Assembly: GCF_001279005.1 (NCBI RefSeq)
Contig: NZ_LGCN01000096.1
Span: 62,001-126,000, forward strand
From: Streptomyces caelestis
Lineage (GTDB): Bacteria; Actinomycetota; Actinomycetes; Streptomycetales; Streptomycetaceae
Reading direction: 5' to 3'
Length of the DNA: 64,000 nucleotides
Both the position numbers and the translations under genes were made by a program. Positions 1 to 7,773 of this stretch are shown piece after piece; within the stretch, counting starts at the first letter, position 1; each line of letters opens with the position of its first letter. Below the pieces are notes generated by a model. That model worked only from the letters and a program-made list of their open reading frames with translations. It was not told where the DNA came from and made no database searches.

Positions 1-283
1 CCTTGGCGACCTCGGCCCGGGTGATCCAGTCCGGGTAGCCGTCCGGGGTGTTCTTCTGCATGAACGCCGGGCCGTCGATGCCGTCCGGCCGCCGGTCCAG
101 CATCAGCGGGCGGCCCCGCAGGTGCGGCAGCATGAACGGGGCGACGGCCCGGTGGTAGTCGACGAGATCGCCCTTGGTGTACTCCCCGGTGCCCCCGCCG
201 CCGGGGAAGAGCACCTTCCCCGGCCGGTGGATCTCCACCCGGCGACGGCCGGCCCGTACGGTGCGCGGCCCGTCGTCGCTCAC
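1..283 (-). CDS. LigD-type DNA primase/polymerase domain protein (N-terminal part)
   Basis: Only the first 94 codons lie in the window; the gene runs off the left edge. The start is GTG at 283, inside a GTGA overlap with the transketolase stop (280-282), so translation is probably coupled. The N-terminal peptide shows the pattern of the LigD polymerase domain: VEIHRPGKVLFP, then YTKGDLVDYHRAVAPFMLPHL, RGRPLMLDRRPDGIDG and FMQKNTPDGYPDWI. Proteins of this family add nucleotides at broken DNA ends in Ku-dependent end joining, or act as stand-alone primase-polymerases. Many actinomycetes have the domain without ligase or nuclease modules, and the missing part prevents deciding. Placement behind metabolic genes is unexpected for a repair enzyme. 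Confidence 0.85.
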   Translation of the reverse strand, partial: MSDDGPRTVRAGRRRVEIHRPGKVLFPGGGGTGEYTKGDLVDYHRAVAPFMLPHLRGRPLMLDRRPDGIDGPAFMQKNTPDGYPDWITRAEVAK

Positions 284-2127
284 GACACGACCGCCTCCCC
301 CACCAGCAGCCGGCCGGCCGCCGCGATCGACTCGGCGTCGATCCCGGCGGCGTGCAACTGCTCGTCCGGGGAGGCCGAGCCCGGCACGGTGCGCACGCCC
401 AGCCGCACCAGGCGCGGTACCGGACGCCCGTCGGCGAAGGCCTCCGCGACCGCGTCCCCGAGGCCGCCCTCCGGGTGGTGGTCCTCCACCGTCACCAGGC
501 AGCCGGTCTCCTCGGCGGCCGTGCGCAGCGTCTCCCGGTCGACCGGCTTCACCGAGTACAGGTCGATCACCCGTACGGCGATGTCCTCCTCCGCCAGGGC
601 CTCCGCGGCGGCCAGCGCCTCGGGCACGGTGACGCCCGCCGCGACGAGGGTGAGCCGGTCGCGGTCGGAGGAGCGCAGCACCTTGCTGCCGCCGACCGGG
701 AACTCCTCGTCGGGGCCGTAGATCACCGGGCTCGCACCGCGCGAGGTGCGCAGGTAGCGGATGCCGTCGAGGTCGGCCATCGCGGCGACCAGCCGTGCGG
801 TCTGGTTGGCGTCGCACGGGTACAGCACGGTCGAGCCGTGCACCGCCCGCATCATCGCCAGGTCCTCCAGGCCCATCTGGCTGGGACCGTCCTGGCCGAT
901 GGCGACGCCCGCGTGCGAGCCGACGAGGTTGATCCCGGAGCCGCTGATCGACGCCATGCGGATGAAGTCGTGGGCGCGGGTGAGGAAGGCCGCGAAGGTG
1001 GCGGCGTACGGCACCCGGCCGCGGGTCGCCAGGCCGACCGCCGTGGCGACCATCTGCTGCTCGGCGATGTAGCACTCGACGTAGCGCTCGGGGTGTTCCT
1101 TGGCGAAGGCCTCCGCGCGGGTGGAGTCGCCGACCTCTCCGTCGAGGACGACGACGTCGCCGCGCGCGGCGCCGAGGGCGGTCAGCGCCTCGCCGAAGGC
1201 GTTCCTGGTGGCCACCTCCTCGCCCTTGTCCCAGCGCGGCAGTTCCAGGCGGCCGGTGTGCGGGGCGGGCGGCGCCCCGTCGGCGGGCGGCTGCGCCACC
1301 CGGACGCGCAGGTCGCGGGGGCCGCCGAGCTCGGCGATGGCCTCCTCGGCCTCGGGCAGCGGCTTGCCGTGCAGGCCCTCGCGGTCCTGGACCGCCTCGA
1401 CGCCCTTGCCCTTGAGGGTGCGGGCGAGGATCGCGGTGGGCTGGCCCTTGGTGGACAGGGCCTCCCCGTAGGCGCGGTCGACGGCGTCCACGTCGTGGCC
1501 GTCCACTTCGACGGTGTGCCAGCCGAAGGCCTGGAAGCGGCGGGCGTAGGCGTCCAGGTCGTGGCCGTGGCGGGTGGGGCCGCGCTGCCCGAGCCGGTTG
1601 ACGTCCACGATCGCCGTGAGGTTGTCCAGGTGCTCGTAGGCGGCCTGCTCGGCCGCCTCCCAGACGGAGCCCTCGGCCAGTTCGCTGTCACCGCACAGCA
1701 CCCACACGCGGTAGTCGGCGTGGTCCGGACGCTTCCCGGCCAGCGCGATGCCGACGCCGACCGGGAGGCCCTGGCCCAGCGAGCCCGTGGCCGTCTCCAC
1801 CCAGGGCAGCCGGCGCGGGGTGGGGTGGCCTTCGAGGCGGCTGTCGTTCTCGCGGAAGGTGAGCAGTTCCTCGTCGTCGATGGCGCCGACCGCCTTGTAG
1901 GTGGCGTACATCAGGGGCGAGGCGTGTCCCTTGGAGAGGACGAAGCGGTCGTTGGCCGGGTGGTCGGGGCGGTCGAAGTCGTAGCGGAAGTGGCGGGCGA
2001 ACAGCACGGCCGTCAGATCGGCCGCGGACATCGACGACGTGGGGTGCCCGGAGCCCGCGGCGGCCGCGGCGCGGACACTGTCCACTCGCAACTGCTGTCC
2101 GAGCTCGACGAGTTCACCGGTGTTCAT
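280..2127 (-). CDS. tkt: Transketolase (short form)
   Basis: A 615-residue thiamine-diphosphate enzyme that moves two-carbon ketol units between sugar phosphates in the pentose phosphate pathway. The N-terminal half carries SGHPTSSMSAADLTAVLF, the LSKGHASPLMYA segment and the TPP-binding stretch CGDSELAEGSVWEA ending in VDVN. The middle pyrimidine domain has the catalytic-glutamate region CYIAEQQMVATAVGLA, and the C-terminal domain follows. At about 615 residues it matches the shorter, animal-like transketolase type rather than the usual bacterial enzyme near 660-700 residues, so a second housekeeping copy probably exists elsewhere. The ATG at 2127 overlaps the upstream NDH-2 stop by 4 bp (ATGA). 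Confidence 0.93.
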   Translation of the reverse strand: MNTGELVELGQQLRVDSVRAAAAAGSGHPTSSMSAADLTAVLFARHFRYDFDRPDHPANDRFVLSKGHASPLMYATYKAVGAIDDEELLTFRENDSRLEGHPTPRRLPWVETATGSLGQGLPVGVGIALAGKRPDHADYRVWVLCGDSELAEGSVWEAAEQAAYEHLDNLTAIVDVNRLGQRGPTRHGHDLDAYARRFQAFGWHTVEVDGHDVDAVDRAYGEALSTKGQPTAILARTLKGKGVEAVQDREGLHGKPLPEAEEAIAELGGPRDLRVRVAQPPADGAPPAPHTGRLELPRWDKGEEVATRNAFGEALTALGAARGDVVVLDGEVGDSTRAEAFAKEHPERYVECYIAEQQMVATAVGLATRGRVPYAATFAAFLTRAHDFIRMASISGSGINLVGSHAGVAIGQDGPSQMGLEDLAMMRAVHGSTVLYPCDANQTARLVAAMADLDGIRYLRTSRGASPVIYGPDEEFPVGGSKVLRSSDRDRLTLVAAGVTVPEALAAAEALAEEDIAVRVIDLYSVKPVDRETLRTAAEETGCLVTVEDHHPEGGLGDAVAEAFADGRPVPRLVRLGVRTVPGSASPDEQLHAAGIDAESIAAAGRLLVGEAVVS

Positions 2128-3671
2128 GAGTCTCCTTCGGTGGGGCGGTCGGTTCGCTTGACGGGGCCGGGCGCGACGTCAAGGCCGGGCGGCGGCTGGT
2201 CCGGGGGCGGGGTGACGGCGGGCTGGTTCCTCGCGGGCTCACCACCGGGCTGATTCCTCGCGGGCTCACCACCGGGCTGATTCCTCGCCGGCTCACCACC
2301 GGGCTGATTCCTCGCCGGCTCACCACCGGACTGCTCCTTCGCCGGCTCCGAACCCGGCCGCCCCGGCTTGCCCGGCACCCGCGCCAGTTCCGGCGACGCC
2401 GTGTCCAGCGGCACCGACCAGGACCGGACGAGCCCCAACTGGACTGCCTGGCGCGGCAGTACGGCGTCGAGGAGCCAGTCGGCGGCCACCCGGACCCGGT
2501 TCCCCGGCATCGCCGCGAGGTGGTAGCCGCGGGTGACCGCGCCCGCCGCGATCCCGGACAGGTTCACGCCGAGCGGGTTGGCGGCGGCCTTGACACCGCC
2601 CAGGTCCACCACGAACCCCATGTCCTTGTGCCGGTAGGCGCGTCGTTCGCCGTCGCCGAACGACGCGGCGACGTTGTGCGCGCACACCTTGCCCTGCCGC
2701 CAGGCGTGCTGCGCGGTCATCGGGGTGTACGAGCCGGGCTTCTCCAGGTCGGGCACCGCGGCGGCGTCCCCGCAGGCGAACACCTCGGGACGGCCCGGCA
2801 CCCGCAGGTGCGGGTCGACGAGCAGCCGGCCGCGTTCCATGGGCAGTCCGAGGGACTCGACGAGCGGGTCGGGGCGTACGCCCACGCACCACACCAGGGT
2901 GCGGGTGTCGACGAACTCCCCGTCGGTCAGCAGCACTCCGTCGTGCGTGGCCTCCTTCACGGAGGTGCCCATCCGTACGTCCACGCCCCGTTCGCGCAGG
3001 ACCGTGTCGGCCGTGCGGGAGAGCCGCTCGTCCAGCTCGGGCAGGACCCGGTCGGCGATGTCCAGCAGCATCCAGCGCGGCCGCATTCCGGTCCGCAGGG
3101 GGTGTCTGGCGACCTGCGCGTCGGTGAACAGCTGGCCGTGCGCGGCGACTTCGGTGCCGGTGTAACCGGCTCCGACCACGACGAAGGTGCAGCGGGAGGC
3201 GCACCGCCCGGGGTCGTCGGTGGCGGCGGCGAGCTCCACCTGACGGGTCACGTGGTCGCGCAGGTACAGGGCTTCGGGCAGGCCGCGGAAGCCGTGGGCG
3301 TGCTCGGCGACACCGGGGATCGGCAGCAGCTTGTTGACGCTGCCGGCCGCGAGGACCAGCCGGTCGTAGTCGAGGGTGCCGCTCTCGCCCTCGGGGCCGG
3401 TGTAGTGCACCTGCCGTGCGTCGAGGTCGATGCGGTCGGACTCCCCCAGCACCAGCTTCACGTGCGGCAGCGTGCCGGAGAGGGAGACGGTGACCCGGCG
3501 CGGCTCCAGGACGCCGGCGGCGACCTGGGGCAGCAGGGGCAGGTACAGGAAGTAGTCGGTGGGGTTGAGCAGGACGATCTCGGCGCGGCCCTTGGCCAGC
3601 CGGGACAGGGTCCGGGCCGTGCGGTAACCGGCGAAGCCGGCACCGACGATCACAATGCGGGGTCGACTCAC
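2124..3671 (-). CDS. Type II NADH dehydrogenase-like FAD oxidoreductase
   Basis: A 515-residue pyridine-nucleotide disulfide oxidoreductase-fold protein. It starts at GTG 3671 behind a GGAGG site. The FAD Rossmann motif IVGAGFAG is at residues 7-14, the NADH Rossmann motif VVGAGYTGTEVA is near residue 165, and the FAD-closing ACGDAAAVPD is near residue 305. This layout fits non-proton-pumping NADH:quinone dehydrogenases, acting at the inner face of the membrane. The last 60 or so residues are an odd Pro/Gln/Glu tail built from repeats of GGEPARNQP, encoded by a 27-bp tandem repeat. It is the first gene of a coupled set with transketolase and the LigD-like protein. A different electron acceptor cannot be excluded. 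Confidence 0.88.
   Translation of the reverse strand: MSRPRIVIVGAGFAGYRTARTLSRLAKGRAEIVLLNPTDYFLYLPLLPQVAAGVLEPRRVTVSLSGTLPHVKLVLGESDRIDLDARQVHYTGPEGESGTLDYDRLVLAAGSVNKLLPIPGVAEHAHGFRGLPEALYLRDHVTRQVELAAATDDPGRCASRCTFVVVGAGYTGTEVAAHGQLFTDAQVARHPLRTGMRPRWMLLDIADRVLPELDERLSRTADTVLRERGVDVRMGTSVKEATHDGVLLTDGEFVDTRTLVWCVGVRPDPLVESLGLPMERGRLLVDPHLRVPGRPEVFACGDAAAVPDLEKPGSYTPMTAQHAWRQGKVCAHNVAASFGDGERRAYRHKDMGFVVDLGGVKAAANPLGVNLSGIAAGAVTRGYHLAAMPGNRVRVAADWLLDAVLPRQAVQLGLVRSWSVPLDTASPELARVPGKPGRPGSEPAKEQSGGEPARNQPGGEPARNQPGGEPARNQPGGEPARNQPAVTPPPDQPPPGLDVAPGPVKRTDRPTEGDS
2225..2349. repeat. 27-bp tandem repeat in the NDH-2 3' end
   Basis: Four complete 27-bp units (2225-2251, 2252-2278, 2279-2305, 2306-2332) and a diverged fifth (2333-2349) lie head to tail. 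The period is a multiple of three, so copy-number change would keep the NDH-2 reading frame. In protein the unit reads GGEPARNQP. Units 1 and 2 differ from 3 and 4 by a C/G change, showing step-wise duplication. Confidence 0.95.
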
Positions 3672-3815
3672 GGTTCGCCTCCGGCGCTGTCGCGTACGTC
3701 GGGAGACTTCCGCGTCCCCCCCGGCGGGGTCCGCCAAACGTCCGGCCGGTTTCCGCCCGGCCCCCCGGGTACCCGCCCCGGGACCCGAACCGCCCACATC
3801 GCGGAGGCACCCCCC

Positions 3816-4778
3816 ATGCCCGAGTACGGCTATTTCCTCTCGTGCGAGCAGTACGGCCCCGCAGAGCTGATCGAGCAGGCGCGGATGGCCGAGCAGGCCG
3901 GATTCCAGGCCCTGTGGATCTCCGACCACTACCACCCGTGGAACGACGAACAGGGGCAGAGCCCGTTCGTGTGGTCGGTGATCGGCGCGCTGTCCGAGGC
4001 GGTGTCCCTGCCGGTGGGGACGGCGGTGACCTGCCCGACCGTGCGGACGCACCCGGCGGTGGTGGCGCAGGCGGCGGCCACGGCCGCGGTCATGTCGCCG
4101 GGGGAGTTCCGGCTCGGCGTGGGCACGGGCGAGGCGCTGAACGAGCACATCCTCGGGGGCCCCTGGCCGCCCGCGCACGTACGCCTGGAGATGCTGGAGG
4201 AGGCGATCCAGGTGATGCGCCGGCTGTTCACCGGCGAGGAGGTCAACCATCACGGCACGCACTACACGGTGGAGAACGCCCGTCTGTACACCGTGCCGGA
4301 CGAGCCCGTCCCGATCGACATATCGGGCTTCGGCCCGGCGGCGACCAAACTCGCCGCCCGGGTCGGCGACGGCTACATCACGATGATGCCGGACACCTCG
4401 ATGGTGGAGCAGTACCGCAAGGGCGGAGGCGGCGGGAAGCCGGTCAGCGGTGGCACCAAGGTCTGTTACGGCACCGACCGTGACGCGTGCGTGCGCACCG
4501 TGCACCGGCTGTGGGCGAACGAGCAGCTGCCCGGCGAACTCGGTCAGGTGCTGCCGTCGCCGAAACACTTCGAGCAGGCGCAGACCCTGGTCACCGAGGA
4601 CATGGTGCGGGAGAACCGGGTGTGCGGCGACGACGTGGACGAGCACGTCGCCGAGCTCCGGCAGTTCGCCGACGCGGGCTTCGACCGGATCTACGTCAAC
4701 CAGATCGGCCCCGACCTGCGCGGCTTCTTCGACTTCTACCGCACCAAGGTGCTGCCGCAGCTCCAGCAGACCGGCTGA
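3816..4778 (+). CDS. F420-dependent LLM-class oxidoreductase (FGD/G6PDH_F420-like)
   Basis: A 320-residue luciferase-like monooxygenase-fold protein. The ATG at 3816 follows GGAGG (3803-3807); longer upstream reading is rejected because it runs antisense through the NDH-2 gene. The opening segment MPEYGYFLSCEQYGPAELIE, then WISDHYHPW, VTCPTVRTHPAVVAQAA and LGVGTGEALNEH, is characteristic of the F420-dependent glucose-6-phosphate-dehydrogenase-like group, where the His after SD helps in hydride transfer to F420. The substrate cannot be told: many actinobacterial members do not use glucose 6-phosphate. It is transcribed divergently from the NDH-2 operon across a 144-bp spacer. Confidence 0.88.
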   Translation: MPEYGYFLSCEQYGPAELIEQARMAEQAGFQALWISDHYHPWNDEQGQSPFVWSVIGALSEAVSLPVGTAVTCPTVRTHPAVVAQAAATAAVMSPGEFRLGVGTGEALNEHILGGPWPPAHVRLEMLEEAIQVMRRLFTGEEVNHHGTHYTVENARLYTVPDEPVPIDISGFGPAATKLAARVGDGYITMMPDTSMVEQYRKGGGGGKPVSGGTKVCYGTDRDACVRTVHRLWANEQLPGELGQVLPSPKHFEQAQTLVTEDMVRENRVCGDDVDEHVAELRQFADAGFDRIYVNQIGPDLRGFFDFYRTKVLPQLQQTG

Positions 4779-5259
4779 GCCGGGGAGGCCGGAGCGGTTT
4801 CCCGAGCGGAGGGCTCGCGCCGCTCGTGGAGGGCGCGAGCGCGCTGGACGTGCCGGGCACGGCGGCCGGCGCGTTCCCGGCGCCGGACGTCACGCCGTGG
4901 GGCTTGGGGGCACGGCCGCCGGAGCCTTTGCCGGTACGGCTGCCGAGGGGCGTGCCGGGCCCGAGGTCGTGCCCTTCGACGGCGGCCCGGCCCCCACGGG
5001 CTGCTCGACCGGCCCCACCAGGGGCCTCGGTCACGGAACAGCCGCCCCTGCGGGCCACGGCCGACCGCCCCGTCCTCATCGAACCGGCCGTACGGAACGC
5101 CACGGAGCACAGGGCGGGCCGGCCGACGGGCGGCCTCCGAGGCGGGCGCTCGGTCGTGCCCGGTCTCGGGACGGTCGCTCCCGTGGGTCGCCGCCCCGGT
5201 CGTCGCGAGGACCCCGTGGTCCCGCGGCGGAAGCCGTGCCGTCGGCTTCCCGCAGCGGG
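4779..5259. other. 481-bp intergenic stretch with no supportable gene
   Basis: Several open frames cross this GC-rich stretch on both strands, but all are low-complexity Arg/Gly/Ala/Pro translations without a domain or good ribosome binding site. It separates the LLM oxidoreductase from the convergent holin-like gene. A short imperfect hairpin spans the LLM stop codon (ccggc-tga-gccgg), which may help termination. Confidence 0.6.
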
Positions 5260-5682
5260 TCAGGCCCGGTGGTGGGGCGTGTCGGGGTCGGATTCCGGCC
5301 GCGGCGGCACACCGACGGTGGGCGGCGCGGACGGCGCCGGCGGAACGGGGACCGACCGGCCGCCGGGTGCGGTGGCCTGCGCGGGAACGGCCCCGGACGC
5401 CGTGGGCCGGGCCGCGCCGCGCAAGACGTACGCCAGCACGCCCAAGGCCACGGCCGTGATCAGTGCGGCGGCCCAGCCCGGCAGGACCAGGTCGAGGGCG
5501 AGGCCCACGGCCAGTGACACGGCCGCGCCCGCGTACAGGGCGGCGGCGCCGGATCCCGCGTACAGGGCGGCCCTGCGGCGCTGTCCCCGCGCCTGTTCGC
5601 GCAGTTCGTCGCGTACGGTCTCGCGGGCCGCCCGCGCCAGTTCGTCGACCAGGTGCTTGTCCAGATGCTCCAAGCGCTGCAT
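5260..5682 (-). CDS. Holin-X/DUF1469-like membrane protein
   Basis: A 140-residue protein from ATG 5682. The N-terminal 35 residues form a charged amphipathic helix rich in E, R and K (LEHLDKHLVDELARAARETV), followed by two hydrophobic segments of about 20 residues each (ALYAGSGAAALYAGAAVSLAVGL and WAAALITAVALGVLAYVL) and a Pro/Ala-rich C-terminal tail. This is the layout of the actinobacterial phage-holin-superfamily-like proteins often found singly in Streptomyces; real holin activity is unproven. No phage genes are nearby. The ribosome binding site is poor, and a GTG start further upstream is possible. Confidence 0.65.
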   Translation of the reverse strand: MQRLEHLDKHLVDELARAARETVRDELREQARGQRRRAALYAGSGAAALYAGAAVSLAVGLALDLVLPGWAAALITAVALGVLAYVLRGAARPTASGAVPAQATAPGGRSVPVPPAPSAPPTVGVPPRPESDPDTPHHRA

Positions 5683-5790
5683 GGGCGTCGGATACCCGTG
5701 CCCGGGGTCGCGTAACGCCCGCGAGCCCGGAGCGTGGAGATCGTCCACGCCGGGCTCCCGGCCGGAGCCGCCCCAACTAGGCTCGTAGCC

Positions 5791-6138
5791 ATGGAGATTC
5801 TGGGTACCACACTGCGTGTCTGCGTCGACGACATCGAGACCGCCATCCCCTTCTACGAGCGACTGGCGGGCGGCAGGGCCCTCCGGTTCGAGCGGGGCGG
5901 CGTCCAGGTCGCCGCGGTCGGCTGCTTCCTGCTGATGAGCGGTCCCCCGGCCGAACTGGACGTGCTGCGCAAGGTCGCCGCGACCCTCGCGGTCGAGGAC
6001 GTCGAGGAGACCCGGCGGGTGCTCGCGGAGATGGGCGCCGACATCCTCGCGGGTCCGCTCCCCACGCCCGTGGGCCGCAACCTGATCGCACGGCACCCGG
6101 ACGGGGCGGTCTACGAGTACGCGGACCGCCGCTCCTGA
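5791..6138 (+). CDS. VOC (glyoxalase/bleomycin-resistance fold) protein
   Basis: A 115-residue single-domain protein from ATG 5791. It opens with the beta-strand/helix unit ILGTTLRVCVDDIETAIPFYERL and ends with NLIARHPDGAVYEYAD, the usual pattern of the vicinal oxygen chelate superfamily, in which paired modules bind a metal and bidentate substrate. The C-terminal glutamate of YEYAD is at the common metal-ligand position. Substrate and reaction are unknown; relatives include glyoxalases, dioxygenases and drug-binding proteins. Confidence 0.75.
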   Translation: MEILGTTLRVCVDDIETAIPFYERLAGGRALRFERGGVQVAAVGCFLLMSGPPAELDVLRKVAATLAVEDVEETRRVLAEMGADILAGPLPTPVGRNLIARHPDGAVYEYADRRS

Positions 6139-6220
6139 CGCGGCCGGTCACGGCGCGGGCCGCGCCCGGGAGTCGTACCGGTCCGGCGGCGGCCCGCCCG
6201 GCCGGCGACCGCGCGGCCAG

Positions 6221-6239
6221 GGCCCCGCGCGGCGGGGCC
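6221..6239. terminator. Hairpin between convergent genes
   Basis: Perfect 8-bp stem (ggccccgc / gcggggcc) with a 3-base loop just downstream of the acetyltransferase remnant on the minus strand and after the VOC gene on the plus strand. No T-run follows, as is common in Streptomyces. Confidence 0.4.
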
Positions 6240-6244
6240 GGGAG

Positions 6245-6800
6245 TCAACGCCCCTTCGTCATCTCGCTGGTGAGCGCCCAGCGTTGGTGGTCGCGCCAGG
6301 CGCCGTCGATGAAGAGCATCTTCGGCGAGAAGCCCTCCAGGCGGAAACCGCAGGCGCGGGCGAGGGCGATGGAGGCCGTGTTGCCGGGCTGGACGTTGAT
6401 CTCCAGGCGGTGCAGCCGCATCGGGCCGAAGGCGTACCGCACCACGAGGTCCAGGCCCTTCGCGCATCAGCCCGCGCCCGGCCGCGTGTGCGAAGGCGCC
6501 GTAGCCCAGCGCACCGCACAGGAAGCCGCCCTCGACGATGTTGTTGATGTTGATGAACCCGGCGAGGGCGCCGTCCGCCTCCTTCTCGCAGACCAGGAAC
6601 CCCGCCTTGGCGGGGTCCTCGATCAACCGCCCCGCGTACGCGGCGTACTCGCCCCGGCTGTCCGGCGGGAACAGCCAGGGGTGGTGGAGGTCCTTGCTCT
6701 CCCGTGCGCGGGCCGTGAATTCGGCTCCGTCCGCGTGCGTGAAGTGACGGATCCCCACGCGGTGGCCCTCGGCGAGGTAGCGGGAAGCGGTGTGCGGCAC
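6245..6800 (-). pseudogene. GNAT (RimJ/RimL-like) acetyltransferase with a one-base frameshift
   Basis: From ATG 6800 the frame encodes a clear RimJ/RimL-type N-terminus (HRVGIRHFTHADGAEF, then HPWLFPP and GFININNIVEGGFLCGALGYG). After GRGLMREG the frame turns into nonsense, while the correct continuation ([20 protein letters not shown], then [20 protein letters not shown]) lies one base off and runs to a TGA at 6245. One extra C in the run at 6456-6458 explains the break. Restoring it gives about 184 residues, normal for the family. It lies 40 bp after the peptidase operon. This may be a real inactivating mutation or a sequencing error. Confidence 0.85.
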
Positions 6801-6840
6801 CCTGCCACCCTACGACGGGCCCGCGCGCGGCGCGGGCCGG

Positions 6841-7773
6841 TCAGCTCAGCGCCGGTTCGTCCAGGGTCAGCGTGCCCGCGCCGGCGTCGAGTTCCGCCGT
6901 GACGCCGAACGGGACGGTGAGCGCGTCGTCGCAGTGTCCGAACCCGAACTGCTCGGCCACCGGCACGCCGAGGCCGCCGAGCCGGTCGGCGAGCAGCGCC
7001 CGCACCCCGTCGTACGGCTCGCACCGGGCCCAGGAGCCGAGCAGCAGCCCGCGGACCCCGTCCAGCCAGCCGGATCGCGACAGTTGGGTGAGGTAGCGGT
7101 CGAGGCGGTACGTCTCCTCCCCCACGTCCTCCAGGCACAGCAGTCCGCCGCGCGCGGAGGGTCGGGCGTGTGCGGTGCCCAGGTCGGCGGCGAGCAGCGA
7201 GAGGCAGCCGCCCAGGGTGACACCGCGCGCCCGCCCGGGGACGAGCGCGGCGCCGTCGGAGCGGACGGTGCGGACCGTCTCGGGGGAGAACAGCGTGGCC
7301 CTGAGGTGGTCCTGCGCCCGCGCGCTCTTCACGAAGTCGACGCCGGCGGCCATCGGGCCGTGCAGGGTGACGAGACCGAGCCGGACCGCGAACGCCTGGT
7401 GCAGTGCGGTGATGTCGCTGAACCCGACGAACGCCTTCGGCCCGGCGGCCCGCATCGCCTCCCAGTCGAGCAGGTCGACCATGCGCTGTACGCCGTAGCC
7501 GCCGCGGGCGCAGATCACCGCGTCGACGGCCGGGTCGCACCAGGCGGACTGCAGATCGGCGGCCCGGTCGGCGTCGCCGCCCGCGAGGTAGCCGAACTCG
7601 CCGTGCCGGTCCAGGACATGGCGGCCCACCACGGGGTCGAGGCCCCAGCCGCGCAGCACGTCGAGCCCGGCCTGGAGCCGCTCCTCGGGCACCGGACCGC
7701 TGGGCGCGACCACGGCCACCCGGGCGCCGGGAGCCAGGCGGGCCGGCCGGCGCAGCGGCTCGACCCGGCTCAC
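6841..7773 (-). CDS. LD-carboxypeptidase (S66 family, LdcA/MccF-like)
   Basis: A 310-residue serine peptidase from GTG 7773, whose start overlaps the S9 peptidase stop (GTGA, 7770-7773). S66 hallmarks are present in order: ARGGYGVQRM, the nucleophile region GFSDITALH, LHGPM, the glutamate region CLEDVGEETYRLDR, and the histidine region FGFGHCDDALTVPFG. Family members remove the terminal D-Ala from murein tetrapeptides in cell-wall recycling, or cleave peptide-nucleotide antibiotics (MccF type). It lacks a signal peptide, so it is cytosolic. Its place after M55, M20 and S9 peptidases favours a peptide-degradation role. Confidence 0.88.
   Translation of the reverse strand: MSRVEPLRRPARLAPGARVAVVAPSGPVPEERLQAGLDVLRGWGLDPVVGRHVLDRHGEFGYLAGGDADRAADLQSAWCDPAVDAVICARGGYGVQRMVDLLDWEAMRAAGPKAFVGFSDITALHQAFAVRLGLVTLHGPMAAGVDFVKSARAQDHLRATLFSPETVRTVRSDGAALVPGRARGVTLGGCLSLLAADLGTAHARPSARGGLLCLEDVGEETYRLDRYLTQLSRSGWLDGVRGLLLGSWARCEPYDGVRALLADRLGGLGVPVAEQFGFGHCDDALTVPFGVTAELDAGAGTLTLDEPALS

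Noticed and set aside
2520..3815. Long plus-strand open frame continuing into the LLM oxidoreductase
   Set aside because: It is antisense to the NDH-2 gene, its translation lacks domains, and a clear GGAGG plus ATG starts the real gene at 3816.
4696..5103. 135-codon minus-strand ORF
   Set aside because: Low-complexity Gly/Ala/Arg/Ser translation, no ribosome binding site, and part of it is antisense to the LLM gene.
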